Below, piece after piece: positions 4,949-5,086 of a stretch of 5,086 bases of DNA. The notes under the pieces are model-generated. The model searched no databases, was not told the DNA's origin, and saw nothing but the letters and a program-made list of their open reading frames with translations. The DNA is from Candidatus Melainabacteria bacterium (GTDB lineage: Bacteria > Cyanobacteriota > Vampirovibrionia > Obscuribacterales > Obscuribacteraceae). The stretch is taken from assembly GCA_014380105.1 (NCBI GenBank), contig JACMKL010000327.1:1-5086 (forward strand), given 5' to 3'. Every line of letters begins with the position of its first letter. The first letter of the stretch is position 1. Made by a program: the position numbers and the translations under genes.

Positions 4949-5086
4949 TTGGCAAAGTTAGAGTCTGAAGACAAAGAGGTCGAGAGCTCTCTTGAGATCA
5001 TTCCTGGTCCGTCGCTTCCAGTCGCCGAGATCATTAGCGACCAGCTCTGGCAAAAGGTCGGTCTGGCACTTGAAAGCGGACCTTTC
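4949..5086 (+). CDS. Partial gene downstream of mnmE, product unknown
   Basis: The frame starts at TTG 4949-4951, 15 nt after the mnmE stop, and stays open for 46 codons to the window edge. AGG at 4940-4942, 6 nt before the TTG, is a plausible ribosome binding site. The visible N-terminus is acidic and hydrophilic (MAKLESEDKEVESSLEIIPG), then more amphipathic (PVAEIISDQLWQKVGLALES). There is no signal peptide or membrane segment. The short spacing suggests co-transcription with mnmE. I do not recognise the family from this fragment. The overlapping minus-strand frame at 4687-5034 is a shadow. Confidence 0.6.
   Translation, partial: MAKLESEDKEVESSLEIIPGPSLPVAEIISDQLWQKVGLALESGPF

Overview
The window reads as ordinary bacterial chromosome with moderate GC content (mixed AT-rich and GC-rich patches) and no mobile element. 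MnmE and HU are universal bacterial genes. Three genes encode Sec signal peptides, so several products act outside the cytoplasm. The MnmE N-terminus (DTIAAIST...) and the lysine/alanine-tailed HU would fit a lineage near the Cyanobacteria, for example the non-photosynthetic Melainabacteria/Obscuribacter group. That placement is a low-confidence guess.

Layout. Positions 1-121 hold a GC-rich hairpin and no convincing gene. Positions 122-604 (+) encode a small exported protein made almost entirely of 14 tandem octapeptides (consensus GITATGAD). Positions 736-1773 (+) encode an exported alpha/beta hydrolase of the dienelactone-hydrolase/chlorophyllase-like type. Convergent to it, 1909-2745 (-) holds a thioredoxin-fold gene interrupted by one in-frame TGA exactly at the expected redox active site. 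Next come a strong hairpin terminator (2819-2848) and an HU-type DNA-binding protein with a histone H1-like tail (2870-3310, -). Diverging from HU is mnmE (3527-4933, +), a tRNA wobble-uridine modification GTPase. A further partial gene starts 15 nt after it and runs off the window (4949 onward).

Main point of interest. The two reading frames at 2428-2745 and 1909-2412 are in the same frame, separated only by TGA and five sense codons. The first carries a signal peptide and the strand that leads into a thioredoxin active site, ending at Pro-Cys. The second carries the rest of the fold. Beginning 17 nt after the TGA is a hairpin with a GGUCA apical loop and a bulged U, which resembles a bacterial SECIS element. 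I therefore read this as a candidate exported selenoprotein with a vicinal Cys-Sec pair. A nonsense-mutated pseudogene, or two coupled ORFs (an AGGTGG motif precedes the second ATG), cannot be excluded from the window.

The genes do not form one pathway. HU and the thioredoxin-fold gene share a strand but are separated by a terminator. MnmE is probably co-transcribed with the partial gene after it.
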